From the NCBI RefSeq assembly GCF_000619945.1, contig NZ_JHVC01000024.1, positions 1 to 46,603 of the forward strand: a DNA stretch of 46,603 bases, given 5' to 3'. The translations under genes and the position numbers were made by a program. The notes under the pieces were generated by a model. The model had not been told where the DNA came from and made no database searches. It saw nothing but the letters and a program-made list of their open reading frames with translations. The DNA is from Clostridium lundense DSM 17049. Its GTDB lineage: Bacteria; Bacillota; Clostridia; Clostridiales; Clostridiaceae. Of the stretch, positions 1 to 8,373 are shown in pieces. The stretch's first letter is position 1; each line of letters opens with the position of its first letter.

Positions 1-47
1 CTAGGGTGTTCTTGACATGCAATTCATTGTTAATTATATTGTAATTA

Positions 48-79
48 AGGCATGGAGTTTTACCATGACCTCCATGCCT
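48..79. repeat. 10-bp inverted repeat (possible end of an upstream unit)
   Basis: AGGCATGGAG at 48-57 is exactly complementary to CTCCATGCCT at 70-79, with a 12-nt loop. No clear T-run follows on either side, so it may be a weak terminator or a processed hairpin of a gene outside the window. Nothing else can be seen in the first 150 bases. Confidence 0.4.
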
Positions 80-158
80 ATAAAATAATTATCATAGAAA
101 GCTATTTACAGAAAAACTTTCACACTCTCTTATTCTCTATTATTTTTTTATTTATTAT

Positions 159-189
159 AAAAAAATCCCCTAGAAAATTTCTAAGGGAT
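159..189 (-). terminator. Rho-independent terminator of the ferritin-like gene
   Basis: A hairpin with arms TCCCTTAGAAA / TTTCTAGGGGA (one G-T pair) lies 14 nt past the stop codon of the minus-strand gene. On that strand it is followed by a run of seven T (A-run at 159-165). Confidence 0.8.
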
Positions 190-202
190 CTTTTATTTAA
201 AA

Positions 203-937
203 CTATTTCTGAGATAATAATCCTATACTTTCATCTTCTTGCCACTGTTCTACTTGTCTCATAGCCTCTTCAGCACTCTTACCTGATCCAACAAGTGCTC
301 CAGATAATATAAATTTAGAAAACAAAAATTCTGAATTCATTCCCATACTTTCTTCTTGTAATGCCCTATTTACTAGTGGGTTAATACTGTTTAATAGCTC
401 ATTAGCTTCGTCTTTTGACACCTCTTCTTCTATTGTTCTACACTTCCAATTATTTTTGCATAAGTTCATGGTAAGTATATAGTTATATTTAATAGCATGC
501 TTTATTTCATCTGATAAAATTTGAAAAACTATGTCTCTTTGGCATCTATTGGGCAAACCAGCTCTTATTATTCTATATCTTTCCATAGCGCTTAATTCTC
601 CAAAAAACGCCTTTTTAATTCCTTCTATATAATTTCTTGGCCTATCAAACTTTTCTTTATCGCTATCCTTTATAATTTCACCAGTATAACACTTATATAT
701 TTCTTTATACCATTTGTTATGATTTCTTTCATCATTTCTAATAGATTTAATTATTTCTTTTTCTTCTTTAGTTGGAGCTAAACAAATTAAATAATCGTAT
801 TCTAATTCATCATTTTTTTCTCCTTGTACTGCATCTTTTATTAAACAAAGTGCTTTGTTTAATCCTTCCTGTGTAAAATCCGTACCATAATTAGAACAAC
901 ACATGTTCCATCCCTCATATGGTCTAGTATAATTCAT
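203..937 (-). CDS. Ferritin-like domain protein
   Basis: A 244-residue protein predicted to be a four-helix ferritin-like (rubrerythrin-type) carboxylate-bridged metal protein. Seen directly: an E40 region, E70-x-x-H73 (NDERNH), E114 and E119 (GELSAMER), and E144-x-x-H147 (DEIKH). This is the expected pattern of two ExxH motifs plus single glutamates for a di-iron site. I start it at 937 because AGGAAATATA precedes that ATG; an in-frame upstream ATG at 970 has no good binding site. It is divergent from the Met-rich gene at 1066. The substrate (peroxide, oxygen or iron storage) cannot be told. The N-terminus carries a CC pair and no rubredoxin domain is present. Confidence 0.7.
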   Translation of the reverse strand: MNYTRPYEGWNMCCSNYGTDFTQEGLNKALCLIKDAVQGEKNDELEYDYLICLAPTKEEKEIIKSIRNDERNHNKWYKEIYKCYTGEIIKDSDKEKFDRPRNYIEGIKKAFFGELSAMERYRIIRAGLPNRCQRDIVFQILSDEIKHAIKYNYILTMNLCKNNWKCRTIEEEVSKDEANELLNSINPLVNRALQEESMGMNSEFLFSKFILSGALVGSGKSAEEAMRQVEQWQEDESIGLLSQK

Positions 938-962
938 TATATTTCCTCCAAAATCCAATATC

Positions 963-991
963 TTATTCACATTTATATTATATGTGAATAA
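963..991. promoter_or_regulatory. Palindrome upstream of the ferritin-like gene
   Basis: TTATTCACAT (963-972) and ATGTGAATAA (982-991) form a perfect 10-bp inverted repeat with a 9-nt spacer. It lies 25-55 nt upstream of the start codon in the divergent intergenic region. It could be an operator or an mRNA leader hairpin; no regulator is identifiable from the window. Confidence 0.4.
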
Positions 992-1065
992 TTCCTTATT
1001 GTTCCTGCATAAAACATTTTATTAAATAATATATTATTATAGTTGAAATATTTTGGAGGTATAAT

Positions 1066-1926
1066 ATGGAAGCAAATATGATGAATATGTATAACTATCC
1101 TATGATGGAAATGTGCAACATGTGCATGTATAAAATGTGTTGTCCTATGTTACATGCTCCTATGAACATGATGCCAATGTACCCTATGTGCCCTGAAAGT
1201 ATACCAATGTTTCCAATGTATGGAGCTAACATGGAGGAAGAAATACTCTTACCTAACATGAGGCTTATGAGAGAGCTTATTGATGACATGGAGGATAAAG
1301 AAAATTTAGATGAAATTGATGAAGAGTACCCTTCTACTGAAGAATCCCAGATTAATGATTCTAGTGAAGCCATAAATCCAAGTACTGACAATATAGAATC
1401 TAATGAAGCCTATGATACTGTATTAAGTAACGATTTCTTACAATATGCCGATGAAGAAAATACTTTTTACAGATCCGAAAATAAAAATGGAAGAAAAACC
1501 TTATATTGTTATACTTCAGTAAATAATTTAAACTGTGTATTTAATGAGTTAATGCTTTGGACAGATATTTCAAGTGAGCATCCTATTTTTATTAAAACCG
1601 TAGCAACATTAACTAAAAAGAACTTACCTAAAGAAATTGAAAATAGACTTATGGAAGTTAATAAAATGTTCTCTAATCTTAACAAAAAGGTAGTGTCTTT
1701 AAGGAAAAAAGTTACTGCTAATTCAATTCCTCTACCTAATGTTATAACGGAATTAAATAAATTTATAAAGGAATTCTTTAAATACGACGAGTTCTTCTTA
1801 GGATTATTAAGTGAAATAAAGTCCTACGGAAAGGAAGATAAAGTTTGGCAAACATTACTAAATCATATAACTCATGAACAAAAATTCATGTATGAACTTT
1901 TTCAAAATATAGATAATCAAATTTAA
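1066..1926 (+). CDS. Met/Cys-rich protein with a C-terminal DUF2935-like helical domain
   Basis: The 286-residue product has three parts. Residues 1-56 contain 19 methionines and five cysteines in M-x-M, P-M and C-x-x-C patterns (C17/C20, C25-C26), which resembles copper-binding Met-rich segments. Residues 57-130 are acidic linker. Residues 150-286 look like one unit of a DUF2935-type helical bundle, with E161, E171-H172 and H267-x-x-H270-E271 as possible metal ligands; this family assignment is from memory. The start has a strong TTTTGGAGG site 8 nt upstream. It is divergent from the ferritin-like gene, so a shared metal or oxidative-stress or spore-coat role is possible but not shown. Confidence 0.6.
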   Translation: MEANMMNMYNYPMMEMCNMCMYKMCCPMLHAPMNMMPMYPMCPESIPMFPMYGANMEEEILLPNMRLMRELIDDMEDKENLDEIDEEYPSTEESQINDSSEAINPSTDNIESNEAYDTVLSNDFLQYADEENTFYRSENKNGRKTLYCYTSVNNLNCVFNELMLWTDISSEHPIFIKTVATLTKKNLPKEIENRLMEVNKMFSNLNKKVVSLRKKVTANSIPLPNVITELNKFIKEFFKYDEFFLGLLSEIKSYGKEDKVWQTLLNHITHEQKFMYELFQNIDNQI

Positions 1927-1944
1927 AAAATAGTACATTTTTTT

Positions 1945-2143
1945 CAGAGTAAAGATAACAGATCACAGAGTACAGATGAAATAGGCTTTCCTTCTGTTAA
2001 TAATACAAAAACTTAAATTTAACATTTATGCACTTAGCTCTAAAGATAATTGAGATTATTTTTCAAAAACAACTATTTAAAATTTTTCGTAATGTGAACA
2101 GAAAGAATTTATCCTTATCTGTACTCTGTACTTTATACTCTGT
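1945..2143. repeat. Inverted-repeat element between convergent genes
   Basis: ACAGAGTACAGAT at 1965-1977 is exactly complementary to ATCTGTACTCTGT at 2117-2129. The outer flanks (CAGAGTAAAG at 1945 and CTTTATACTCTG ending 2142) are also roughly complementary, giving imperfect arms of about 30 nt around about 140 nt without a gene. This could be a small non-autonomous element or a decayed repeat. The 241-base gap holds no other recognisable feature. Confidence 0.5.
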
Positions 2144-2167
2144 TGCCTAAAAAATTGCTCATATTTT

Positions 2168-2590
2168 TTATAATTCTTTTATCTTTACATCTGCTTCATC
2201 TATATTTGGATCAAACGTTGGAGCTGGAGTTAACAAATCAGATTGTTTCAACTGCATATTTATCTCTCCTACAACCGCTTCTCTAAAATGATCTAAATCT
2301 TCTTCTTTTAATCCAGGTATTCTTTTTAATAACATTTCATTAAATAATTTTTTCTTATCATCTCCTGCCGCTGGAATAAGTTTATACTGTTGCTCCACAG
2401 CATAAAAAATACTTTTTGCTGTATTATAAATAATATTATATTGATCTGATCCAATTTGCTTTATCAAAGCCTCCTTCTTTTTAGTTAAATAAGAAACTAA
2501 CATAGTAATTAAATAAGTACAAACTATACCTAAAACGCTCAATACAGCCTGTACTAATATCTGCATAACTCCATTTTGCAGCGTCTCCAT
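2168..2590 (-). CDS. LL-H-family phage-type holin
   Basis: A 140-residue protein with one strong N-terminal membrane segment (about residues 10-35), then a basic KKK stretch and a helical, charged tail containing the typical A-x-x-x-F-Y-A-V-E-Q segment. This fits the phage holin 6 / LL-H family (PF09682), usually found next to endolysins. It lies 12 nt downstream of an N-acetylmuramoyl-L-alanine amidase gene on the same strand, so the two form a lysis-type pair. No phage structural genes are nearby, so this is either a prophage remnant or a domesticated lysis or protein-release pair. Confidence 0.75.
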   Translation of the reverse strand: METLQNGVMQILVQAVLSVLGIVCTYLITMLVSYLTKKKEALIKQIGSDQYNIIYNTAKSIFYAVEQQYKLIPAAGDDKKKLFNEMLLKRIPGLKEEDLDHFREAVVGEINMQLKQSDLLTPAPTFDPNIDEADVKIKEL

Positions 2591-2602
2591 AATATTCCCC
2601 CT

Positions 2603-3388
2603 CTAAAATAGGCTCTTACTTCCTTTAGTTCTAGTAGTGATAATTACTCTATTCCCTTCTTTTTCATCATCTTGGATGGTTAAATAATTATAACGGTCAA
2701 GATGTATGTCTATTCTCCCACTATTAGGTATGATTTGAAAATAACCAAATCCTCCTGGGAAGGCATGTACTCCTGGTGAATTAGGTATACTATGATCAAT
2801 TGCCAGAACATTGCTTCTTTTACCTTCTTCTACTTTTTCATTTCTGGTGACATTTTCTTCTTCAGTATACACATCTACTCCAGTTATACCTTTTATAATT
2901 GCATTAGCAAGCTTTTTAGGGCTATACAAATTGCAATCTTCTCTATTGTCACAAAAAAATGGCTCAACTAAAATAGCTATCATTGATGTATATTTTAATA
3001 CATATAAATTTGTTCTCTTTTGACTCCCTCTATTTACAAAGCCTAATTTACTAATTTCAGTACATATTTTGTCTGCATAACCCTTACCTGCGTCAGAAAT
3101 ATATTCTACTTCGCACCCTCTAGCCTTATCCTTCCTAAATGCATTTACATGAAGAGAAATAAATAAATCTGTTTTATAGTTATTAGCAGCATTAACTCTG
3201 TAAGCTAAAGATTGTCCTAAACTCAAATTGGCAGTTGCAGGAGTAACATTTATAACTGTATGTCCTAATAACTTTAATCCATCTATTACTAACTCACCAT
3301 ATTCTCTTATAGCCTTTTCTTCATTTAAGTATCCTTCTGCTCCCCTATCTTCCCCTGTGCCATGTCCAAAATCTATTGCAATTTTCAT
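2603..3388 (-). CDS. N-acetylmuramoyl-L-alanine amidase (Amidase_3)
   Basis: Zinc amidase that cuts the bond between muramic acid and the peptide stem of peptidoglycan. Residues 1-170 form the Amidase_3 domain: H9 (DFGHG), E24 and H80 (ISLHVN) as zinc ligands and E142 (VEPFF) as the catalytic acid. There is no signal peptide, as expected for an endolysin exported by a holin. Residues 171-261 form an unknown C-terminal domain that may bind the wall. The start has GAGGTGA and AGGAG upstream. It precedes the holin gene by 12 nt, and is divergent from the Amidase_6 gene at 3532. Confidence 0.85.
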   Translation of the reverse strand: MKIAIDFGHGTGEDRGAEGYLNEEKAIREYGELVIDGLKLLGHTVINVTPATANLSLGQSLAYRVNAANNYKTDLFISLHVNAFRKDKARGCEVEYISDAGKGYADKICTEISKLGFVNRGSQKRTNLYVLKYTSMIAILVEPFFCDNREDCNLYSPKKLANAIIKGITGVDVYTEEENVTRNEKVEEGKRSNVLAIDHSIPNSPGVHAFPGGFGYFQIIPNSGRIDIHLDRYNYLTIQDDEKEGNRVIITTRTKGSKSLF

Positions 3389-3531
3389 CTCCTTCTCACC
3401 TCAATCATATATAATAATACATAGTATGCAATTAACTTGAATATTGTCTATAAATAACACTTTTGTTTATTATCATTATTAGTAAAATTTCATAAATTAT
3501 AATGTAGATTAATTTTTAAGAAGGAATAGTT

Positions 3532-4050
3532 ATGTATAACAATCCATATTCAAGAGTAAATGCAGTTAATTATGCTATTACCTATGCATTAACTCCTAAT
3601 CCCAATTATAAATATTTTCCATTAATAGGTGATAACGGTGGTGATTGTACTAATTTTATTTCACAATGTTTAAGAGCTGGTGGAGCTAGTATGGTATATA
3701 ACGCATCTCATCCTTGGTGGTATAATCATAATGGGAATTCAAGTACTAAAAATGATACTTGGTCTATACCTTGGGCTGTAGCTCACTCACTTTACTGGAC
3801 CATAAAAGTAAATTATGAAAAAAAATTATCAGGACCTAAAGGTTTGGAAGTTAATGATATTAATAAGCTTCAAATTGGTGACTTAATATTTTATGAAGAT
3901 GCTGCAGGGAAAATATTTCATTCTGCCATTATTACTGCTATGCCCAATGGCTATCCTTTAATATCCCAACATAGTTTTGAAGCTTTAAATATTCCCTATG
4001 AAAAAACTTGGCGACCTAATAAGGTACATTTTTTGCAAATAACAATTTAA
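3532..4050 (+). CDS. Amidase_6-family putative amidase
   Basis: A 172-residue papain-like (NlpC/P60-related) enzyme of the Amidase_6 family (PF12671). Seen: start motif Y-x-R-x-x-A-V-x-Y-A near residues 6-17, DCTNFISQ with the likely nucleophile C39, a PWW/W-rich middle, GDLIF at 116-120, and a likely catalytic histidine H130 (FHSAI), with H147 in SQHS. There is no signal peptide; family members act on peptidoglycan or related amides, often with spore-linked roles. It starts after AAGGAA. Its neighbour on the other strand is also a wall amidase. Confidence 0.75.
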   Translation: MYNNPYSRVNAVNYAITYALTPNPNYKYFPLIGDNGGDCTNFISQCLRAGGASMVYNASHPWWYNHNGNSSTKNDTWSIPWAVAHSLYWTIKVNYEKKLSGPKGLEVNDINKLQIGDLIFYEDAAGKIFHSAIITAMPNGYPLISQHSFEALNIPYEKTWRPNKVHFLQITI

Positions 4051-4118
4051 AAGCCTTAATAAAAAATAATAGTCACTTTATCCACTTTTAACATAAATTA
4101 AAGTAGGAGTGGATTAAT

Positions 4119-4529
4119 ATGAAAAAATCAATGTTATCAATTAAAAAGTATTTTAATTGCACTAACTCAGCTACCAAGGCATTAATATTTTTGGGAATAC
4201 TTTCTTTAATCCACACTATTATTACAGTGTTCTTTGACTTTTCACAAGGAAGTCCATCAGATGTAGCCATACGTTCTGTTATGTCCAATATATTTGGCTT
4301 TATTTTTGGTGAACAAACTGTGGAAAATTCTAATATGAAAAATAAGAACTCCCAGACATGCTTAGCTTTTATGATTGCTTTAGTTTGTTTAACTGTTTCC
4401 ATGATATCTCATTGGATAAGAACAATATCCCCTACTAATGTAGCCTTAATAGAATTAAGAAATTTATTATTTGTTTCATTAGGTTTTTTATTAAGTCGAG
4501 CTAAAAGCGAAAATCAGTCTTCCAAATAA
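4119..4529 (+). CDS. Small membrane protein of unknown function
   Basis: I do not recognise this 136-residue protein. It has three likely membrane segments (about 20-38, 83-100 and 112-127) separated by polar loops, and a short basic N-terminus. A good site (AGGAG) lies 8-9 nt upstream of the ATG. It is 69 nt downstream of the Amidase_6 gene on the same strand and ends inside a strong hairpin, so the two may be co-transcribed. Confidence 0.55.
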   Translation: MKKSMLSIKKYFNCTNSATKALIFLGILSLIHTIITVFFDFSQGSPSDVAIRSVMSNIFGFIFGEQTVENSNMKNKNSQTCLAFMIALVCLTVSMISHWIRTISPTNVALIELRNLLFVSLGFLLSRAKSENQSSK

Positions 4530-4569
4530 GATAAGAGCAACTACAAAAGTAGTTGCTCTTATCTTATTT
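4524..4569. terminator. Long perfect terminator hairpin
   Basis: Arms at 4524-4544 and 4549-4569 are perfectly complementary over 21 bp with an AAAA loop. The stop codon of the preceding gene lies in the left arm. Only the end of the stem gives Ts (TTATTT), so efficiency is uncertain. Confidence 0.75.
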
Positions 4570-4641
4570 AAAACTCTATGCAATTTTTATTCTTATTTAC
4601 ATAAACTAATTATATATAAGGAATCTATTTGGAGGTTTTCT

Positions 4642-5043
4642 ATGTATTCAATGTGCTGCTTTTTTTGCAGAGGAAAATTTATACCTATGAATTATTTCTA
4701 CACACCTTATTTTTATAATTTTCCAGAAAACGCAAATAATTATTATGGATTAAATTCATATCCATGCAGAAGGAGAAAAAGTTTTACCACTTGTGAGGCT
4801 AAAAATATTGGTAGAGCTCTAGGAGTAAAATTTGATAAGTTTGATGTAGAACAATTCAGAATAGGTCTTTGTGTAGAATTAGAACATGGAACACAAAATC
4901 CTCTTACTAATATAACAAATGATGACTGTATAATGACGGGAAAAATTACCCTTGCCCATCTTAACGAATATCCTGATTACTATAAGAGATTAACCAAAAT
5001 GGAAAAAGAAGCAGGAAAATATTGGAATGACAGAGAAAAATAA
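4642..5043 (+). CDS. DUF5661-like small protein
   Basis: A 133-residue protein. The first 45 residues are Tyr/Phe/Cys-rich (C5, C6, C9, C42). The rest matches what I recall of DUF5661: A-x-x-I-G-x-x-L-G-V-x-F, then ELEHGTQNPLTN, then TGKI-x-LAHL-x-E-x-PDYY-x-RL near the C-terminus. The function of that family is unknown. The start follows TTTGGAGG. A hairpin terminator follows 14 nt after the stop, so it is probably a single-gene transcript. Confidence 0.65.
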   Translation: MYSMCCFFCRGKFIPMNYFYTPYFYNFPENANNYYGLNSYPCRRRKSFTTCEAKNIGRALGVKFDKFDVEQFRIGLCVELEHGTQNPLTNITNDDCIMTGKITLAHLNEYPDYYKRLTKMEKEAGKYWNDREK

Positions 5044-5057
5044 TACTTAAATCTTTA

Positions 5058-5091
5058 TTGTAACCTATTATTTTTTAATAATAGGTTACAA
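5058..5091 (+). terminator. Terminator after the DUF5661-like gene
   Basis: TTGTAACCTATTATT (5058-5072) pairs with AATAATAGGTTACAA (5077-5091). The stem is 15 bp. Confidence 0.7.
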
Positions 5092-5100
5092 TTTAACAAT

Positions 5101-5130
5101 AACTCCAGACTTCTTAGTTAATCTGGAGTT
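5101..5130 (-). terminator. Terminator of the duplicated-domain gene
   Basis: AACTCCAGA (5101-5109) pairs with TCTGGAGTT (5122-5130), 8 nt past the stop codon of the minus-strand gene that ends at 5138. The T-rich GTTTCTGTT on the plus side suggests it may work both ways. Confidence 0.55.
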
Positions 5131-5137
5131 GTTTCTG

Positions 5138-6556
5138 TTAATTAAGACAATAGAGATATTTAGCATCAATTTCTTCATTATCTAGGGTAATCATTTGAAA
5201 TATATAGTTTATTCCTTTAGTTAAATTCTTTTCTTTAATTGAAATAATGCTACATCCTATTTTTTTAGGTTCTCCTAATAAAATTATTCTATCTTTAAAC
5301 CTAACTACCCTTTTTATTTGAAAATTATATACTAGTAATCCTACTTCATCTTTGCTTAATCCTCTGTATTTTTCATCGAATGCTAAACTACCCATTAGAT
5401 TTTTTTCTTTTTCTTTATCTTTAGGTATTACAAAAAGTTTATGCATATATTGGCAAAGTTTTGTGGGCATATATGCCCATCCCAATTTATAATTCTCTTT
5501 CCATGATGGATCATAGATAGGTCTTTTATATCTACTATCACTATATTTTATTGCAAAACTAATATTATCTCCTTTATCTACAGCAGTTTTTATATTTTCT
5601 TTATCATATTCTATGTTATTGTATCCAATTTTGCAATTTTTGTTTGTAATTATTAAGTTTTCTCCTAATGGAATATAATATGATAGTTTCTTTTTAAGTT
5701 GTAGGTTTTCCATCCTTAACTCTTCTAAGCTTTTCTTTTTTTCCTCTATGTCCATATAATCCTCTTCCTCTGGCAATCTAGAGCTTACAGAATTTTTTTC
5801 TATTAACTCTTTTAAATACTTATAATTTATTACGCCACCATAAATATGATCTAGTACATAACCGCCCTTAGTAGAAAGTTGAAATATACATTCTTTTTCT
5901 TTTTCACCCTCCAAAAGTAGATTATCTTGAAGTATTGAAATAATTTCTGCACCTTTTCTTGTAGGCTTTCCTATTAAAATAATTTGATTTTTATATTGTT
6001 TTATATACTCTACTTTAAAATTATAAATAAGAATATTAATATATTTATGTGCATCATAAAAAATTCCTTCATTAAATCCTAAGCTACCTTCAAAGTCGAA
6101 AGCTGAACTAGCTCCTAATGGATAAATGAATATATTATGGGATGCTTCTGAAACCTTTTTAGGAAAATATACCCAATCCCTAAACCAAAAATCTTTCCAA
6201 TCTGATGTATATATTGGCCTACTATACTGTGGATTATCATATATCTTTTTAAATTCTACATCTACTCCCTTACTAATAACTTTTTTTAACGGATAAGTTT
6301 TAATCTCATTCTTATCTTTATCATAACCTCTATTTTCTTCTTCAAATAATGTCTTTTTCTCTACAGGCAACATATTTTCTAGAACATTTTTGAAATTATA
6401 GTTTTCCATGATTAATCTGTCTTTTTCTTTTTCATTAGACAAATTTATTGCACTAACACTATTGAATCTATATGTATTAATAGGTATAGTAATTATTATA
6501 ATACTAAACAAAAATACTTTTACTATTCTTTTTCTATAAAAAGATATTGTTTGCAT
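5138..6556 (-). CDS. Secreted or membrane-anchored protein with an internal duplication
   Basis: Unrecognised 472-residue protein. Residues 1-36 are basic then hydrophobic, a signal peptide or membrane anchor. Two homologous units follow, about 98-250 and 325-470. Shared landmarks are Y-x-RPIY followed by W-K (112-121 and 343-353), W-x-Y-x-P-x-K (128-133 and 360-366), GSL-x-F (157-161 and 389-393), YNF (178-180 and 410-412), IIL-x-G-x-P (192-198 and 424-430) and IISI (205-208 and 437-440). A coiled-coil linker lies between (about 272-292). AAGGTGA precedes the ATG. It has no operon partner. Confidence 0.7.
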   Translation of the reverse strand: MQTISFYRKRIVKVFLFSIIIITIPINTYRFNSVSAINLSNEKEKDRLIMENYNFKNVLENMLPVEKKTLFEEENRGYDKDKNEIKTYPLKKVISKGVDVEFKKIYDNPQYSRPIYTSDWKDFWFRDWVYFPKKVSEASHNIFIYPLGASSAFDFEGSLGFNEGIFYDAHKYINILIYNFKVEYIKQYKNQIILIGKPTRKGAEIISILQDNLLLEGEKEKECIFQLSTKGGYVLDHIYGGVINYKYLKELIEKNSVSSRLPEEEDYMDIEEKKKSLEELRMENLQLKKKLSYYIPLGENLIITNKNCKIGYNNIEYDKENIKTAVDKGDNISFAIKYSDSRYKRPIYDPSWKENYKLGWAYMPTKLCQYMHKLFVIPKDKEKEKNLMGSLAFDEKYRGLSKDEVGLLVYNFQIKRVVRFKDRIILLGEPKKIGCSIISIKEKNLTKGINYIFQMITLDNEEIDAKYLYCLN

Positions 6557-6689
6557 AAAATTTCACCTTCGGTTTCACGTAATACTTAATTTTAGTCTTT
6601 GTATTTCTTTTATTATTTATTCCATAGCTAGCATTTGTAACATAACAACAACTGCTACGTTGCTTTATGAATTCTTATAAGGAGGTATT

Positions 6690-7319
6690 ATGAAATATAT
6701 TGATTTATCTCATTGTATAGAAAATAATATGATATCATTTTGCGAGGAGGAAATTCCTCACATATATGGGCTATCTTCTATAAAAAAAGATGGCTATGAT
6801 GTAAAAAAGCTTATTATAACCACTCACACTTCTACTCATGTAGATGCTCCTAAACACATATTTGAACACGGTAAAAGTATAGACCAAATTTCTTTGGATA
6901 CCTTTTCAGGAAAAGCTTTAACCATAGATTGTACTAAAGTAGATAGCTGTATAGATTTAGATATTCTAAATTCATATAGTTTAGATAATATAGATTTTAT
7001 ATTGTTCTATACTGGTTATGATAAGGTTTGGAATAGTATTGAGTTCCTAAAAAATTACAAATATCCATCTAGTAAGTTATGTGAATATCTATGTAAATCT
7101 CATATAAAAGGGATAGGAGTAGATACTATATCTATAGATGACGAGAATAATCATCACTTACCAAACCATCATATCCTTTTAGAAAAAGAAAAATTAGTTA
7201 TTGAAAATTTAAATAATCTACACTATATTTTAAATAAAAAGGTTGATTTATTTATATTTCCATTAAAAATAAGCTCTGGAGATGGTTCTCCTGTAAGAGC
7301 TATTGCAAAAATTTTATAA
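6690..7319 (+). CDS. Cyclase-family metal-dependent hydrolase
   Basis: A 209-residue member of the cyclase / kynurenine-formamidase-like family (PF04199). The hallmark is HTSTHVDAPKH (residues 46-56), matching HxxTHxDxPxH, in which H46, H50 and D52 bind metal and H56 is catalytic in this family. The start MKYIDLSH is also typical. The family hydrolyses N-formylkynurenine, isatin or similar amides; no tryptophan catabolic genes are nearby, so the substrate is unknown. It is followed 19 nt later by the RNase Z-like gene and is probably co-transcribed. Confidence 0.8.
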   Translation: MKYIDLSHCIENNMISFCEEEIPHIYGLSSIKKDGYDVKKLIITTHTSTHVDAPKHIFEHGKSIDQISLDTFSGKALTIDCTKVDSCIDLDILNSYSLDNIDFILFYTGYDKVWNSIEFLKNYKYPSSKLCEYLCKSHIKGIGVDTISIDDENNHHLPNHHILLEKEKLVIENLNNLHYILNKKVDLFIFPLKISSGDGSPVRAIAKIL

Positions 7320-7338
7320 CAAATTAGGCGGTGACAAT

Positions 7339-8247
7339 ATGCTAAATATAACATTACTTGGTTCTGGAGGCAGTTTACCTACAGCAAATAGATTCTTAAC
7401 TTCTCTTTTAATTAATTATGATGGAAATAAAATACTAGTTGATTGTGGTGAGGGTACCCAAGTGTCAATGAAAATAAATAAAACTGGTTTTAAGGATATT
7501 GGGATTATTTGTTTTACTCATTTTCACGCTGACCACGCATTAGGACTTCCTGGACTTTTACTTACCATAGCCAATAGTGGTAGAACAGAACCTTTAACTA
7601 TTATTGGTCCTAAAGGCTGTAACGAAGTAATACATGGTCTTAGAGTATTGTGTCCTGAACTTCCTTATGAAATAAATATTATAGAGAACACTGAGTCTTG
7701 TGAAAATATTTTTTCCACAGATGATTTAATCCTAAGCACCTTAAATTTAGATCACACTCTTCCTTGTAATGGATATAATTTTTCACTTAAAAGAAGGGCT
7801 AAATTTGATGTAGCAAAAGCCTTAGAAAACAAAGTTCCAAAATCTTTATGGAGTAAACTTCAAAAAGGTAACTATATAGATTATGAAGGAAAAACCTATT
7901 ATCCTCAGATGGTATTAGGTGATAATAGACAAGGTTTAAAGATTACTTACATAACAGATACAAGGCCTATTGATGAAATTATTTCTTTTGCTGAAAATAG
8001 CAACTTATTCATATGCGAAGGTATGTATGGAGATGATAGCAATTTAGATAAAGCCTTAATAAATAAACATATGCTATTTTCAGAAGCAGCAACTTTAGCT
8101 TTTAAATCAAATGTAAAAGAACTTTGGCTAACTCACTTTAGTCCTAGTTTAACTGATCCTGAAAATTATATTGAACAAACCAGAAATATCTTTAAAAATA
8201 CTAAAATTGGTACTGATGGTATGACGAAAATCTTATCCTTTACTTGA
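7339..8247 (+). CDS. rnz: Ribonuclease Z-type metallo-beta-lactamase-fold enzyme
   Basis: A 302-residue protein of the metallo-beta-lactamase fold, ElaC/RNase Z branch, whose known members cut the 3' trailer from tRNA precursors. Seen: GSGGSLPT near the start, the zinc motif THFHADH (H61, H63, D65, H66) followed by GLPG-LL, the LDHTLPC-GY segment typical of the branch, ITDTRP and the late WLTHFSP histidine. I choose the ATG at 7339 (GGCGGTGA upstream) over an in-frame TTG at 7303 inside the previous gene. A strong terminator follows. Substrate could differ from tRNA. Confidence 0.75.
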   Translation: MLNITLLGSGGSLPTANRFLTSLLINYDGNKILVDCGEGTQVSMKINKTGFKDIGIICFTHFHADHALGLPGLLLTIANSGRTEPLTIIGPKGCNEVIHGLRVLCPELPYEINIIENTESCENIFSTDDLILSTLNLDHTLPCNGYNFSLKRRAKFDVAKALENKVPKSLWSKLQKGNYIDYEGKTYYPQMVLGDNRQGLKITYITDTRPIDEIISFAENSNLFICEGMYGDDSNLDKALINKHMLFSEAATLAFKSNVKELWLTHFSPSLTDPENYIEQTRNIFKNTKIGTDGMTKILSFT

Positions 8248-8282
8248 AAATAGAAAAGTGCATCGCACTTTTCTATTTTCAA
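8244..8282. terminator. Terminator after the RNase Z-like gene
   Basis: Arms at 8244-8261 and 8265-8282 pair over 18 bp with a 3-nt loop; the stop codon sits in the left arm. The core is GAAAAGTGC / GCACTTTTC. Confidence 0.75.
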
Positions 8283-8341
8283 CAATAAAGAAGATTTTTT
8301 CTCTATTCATATTTGAAAAATCTAATTGAAAGTTAAGGAAA

Positions 8342-8359
8342 CTTTTTGTTTTCAAAAAG
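8342..8359 (-). terminator. Probable terminator of sspH
   Basis: CTTTTTG (8342-8348) and CAAAAAG (8353-8359) form a 7-bp stem 14 nt past the sspH stop codon. On the minus strand it is followed by TTTCCTT. Confidence 0.45.
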
Positions 8360-8373
8360 CATTTAATATAAAT

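Noticed and set aside
52..264. 70-codon hydrophobic frame at the left edge
   Set aside because: It overlaps the terminator and the 3' end of the ferritin-like gene and has no convincing start signal.
2168..4529. Complete prophage
   Set aside because: Only lysis-type genes are present; no integrase, capsid, tail or packaging genes were found.
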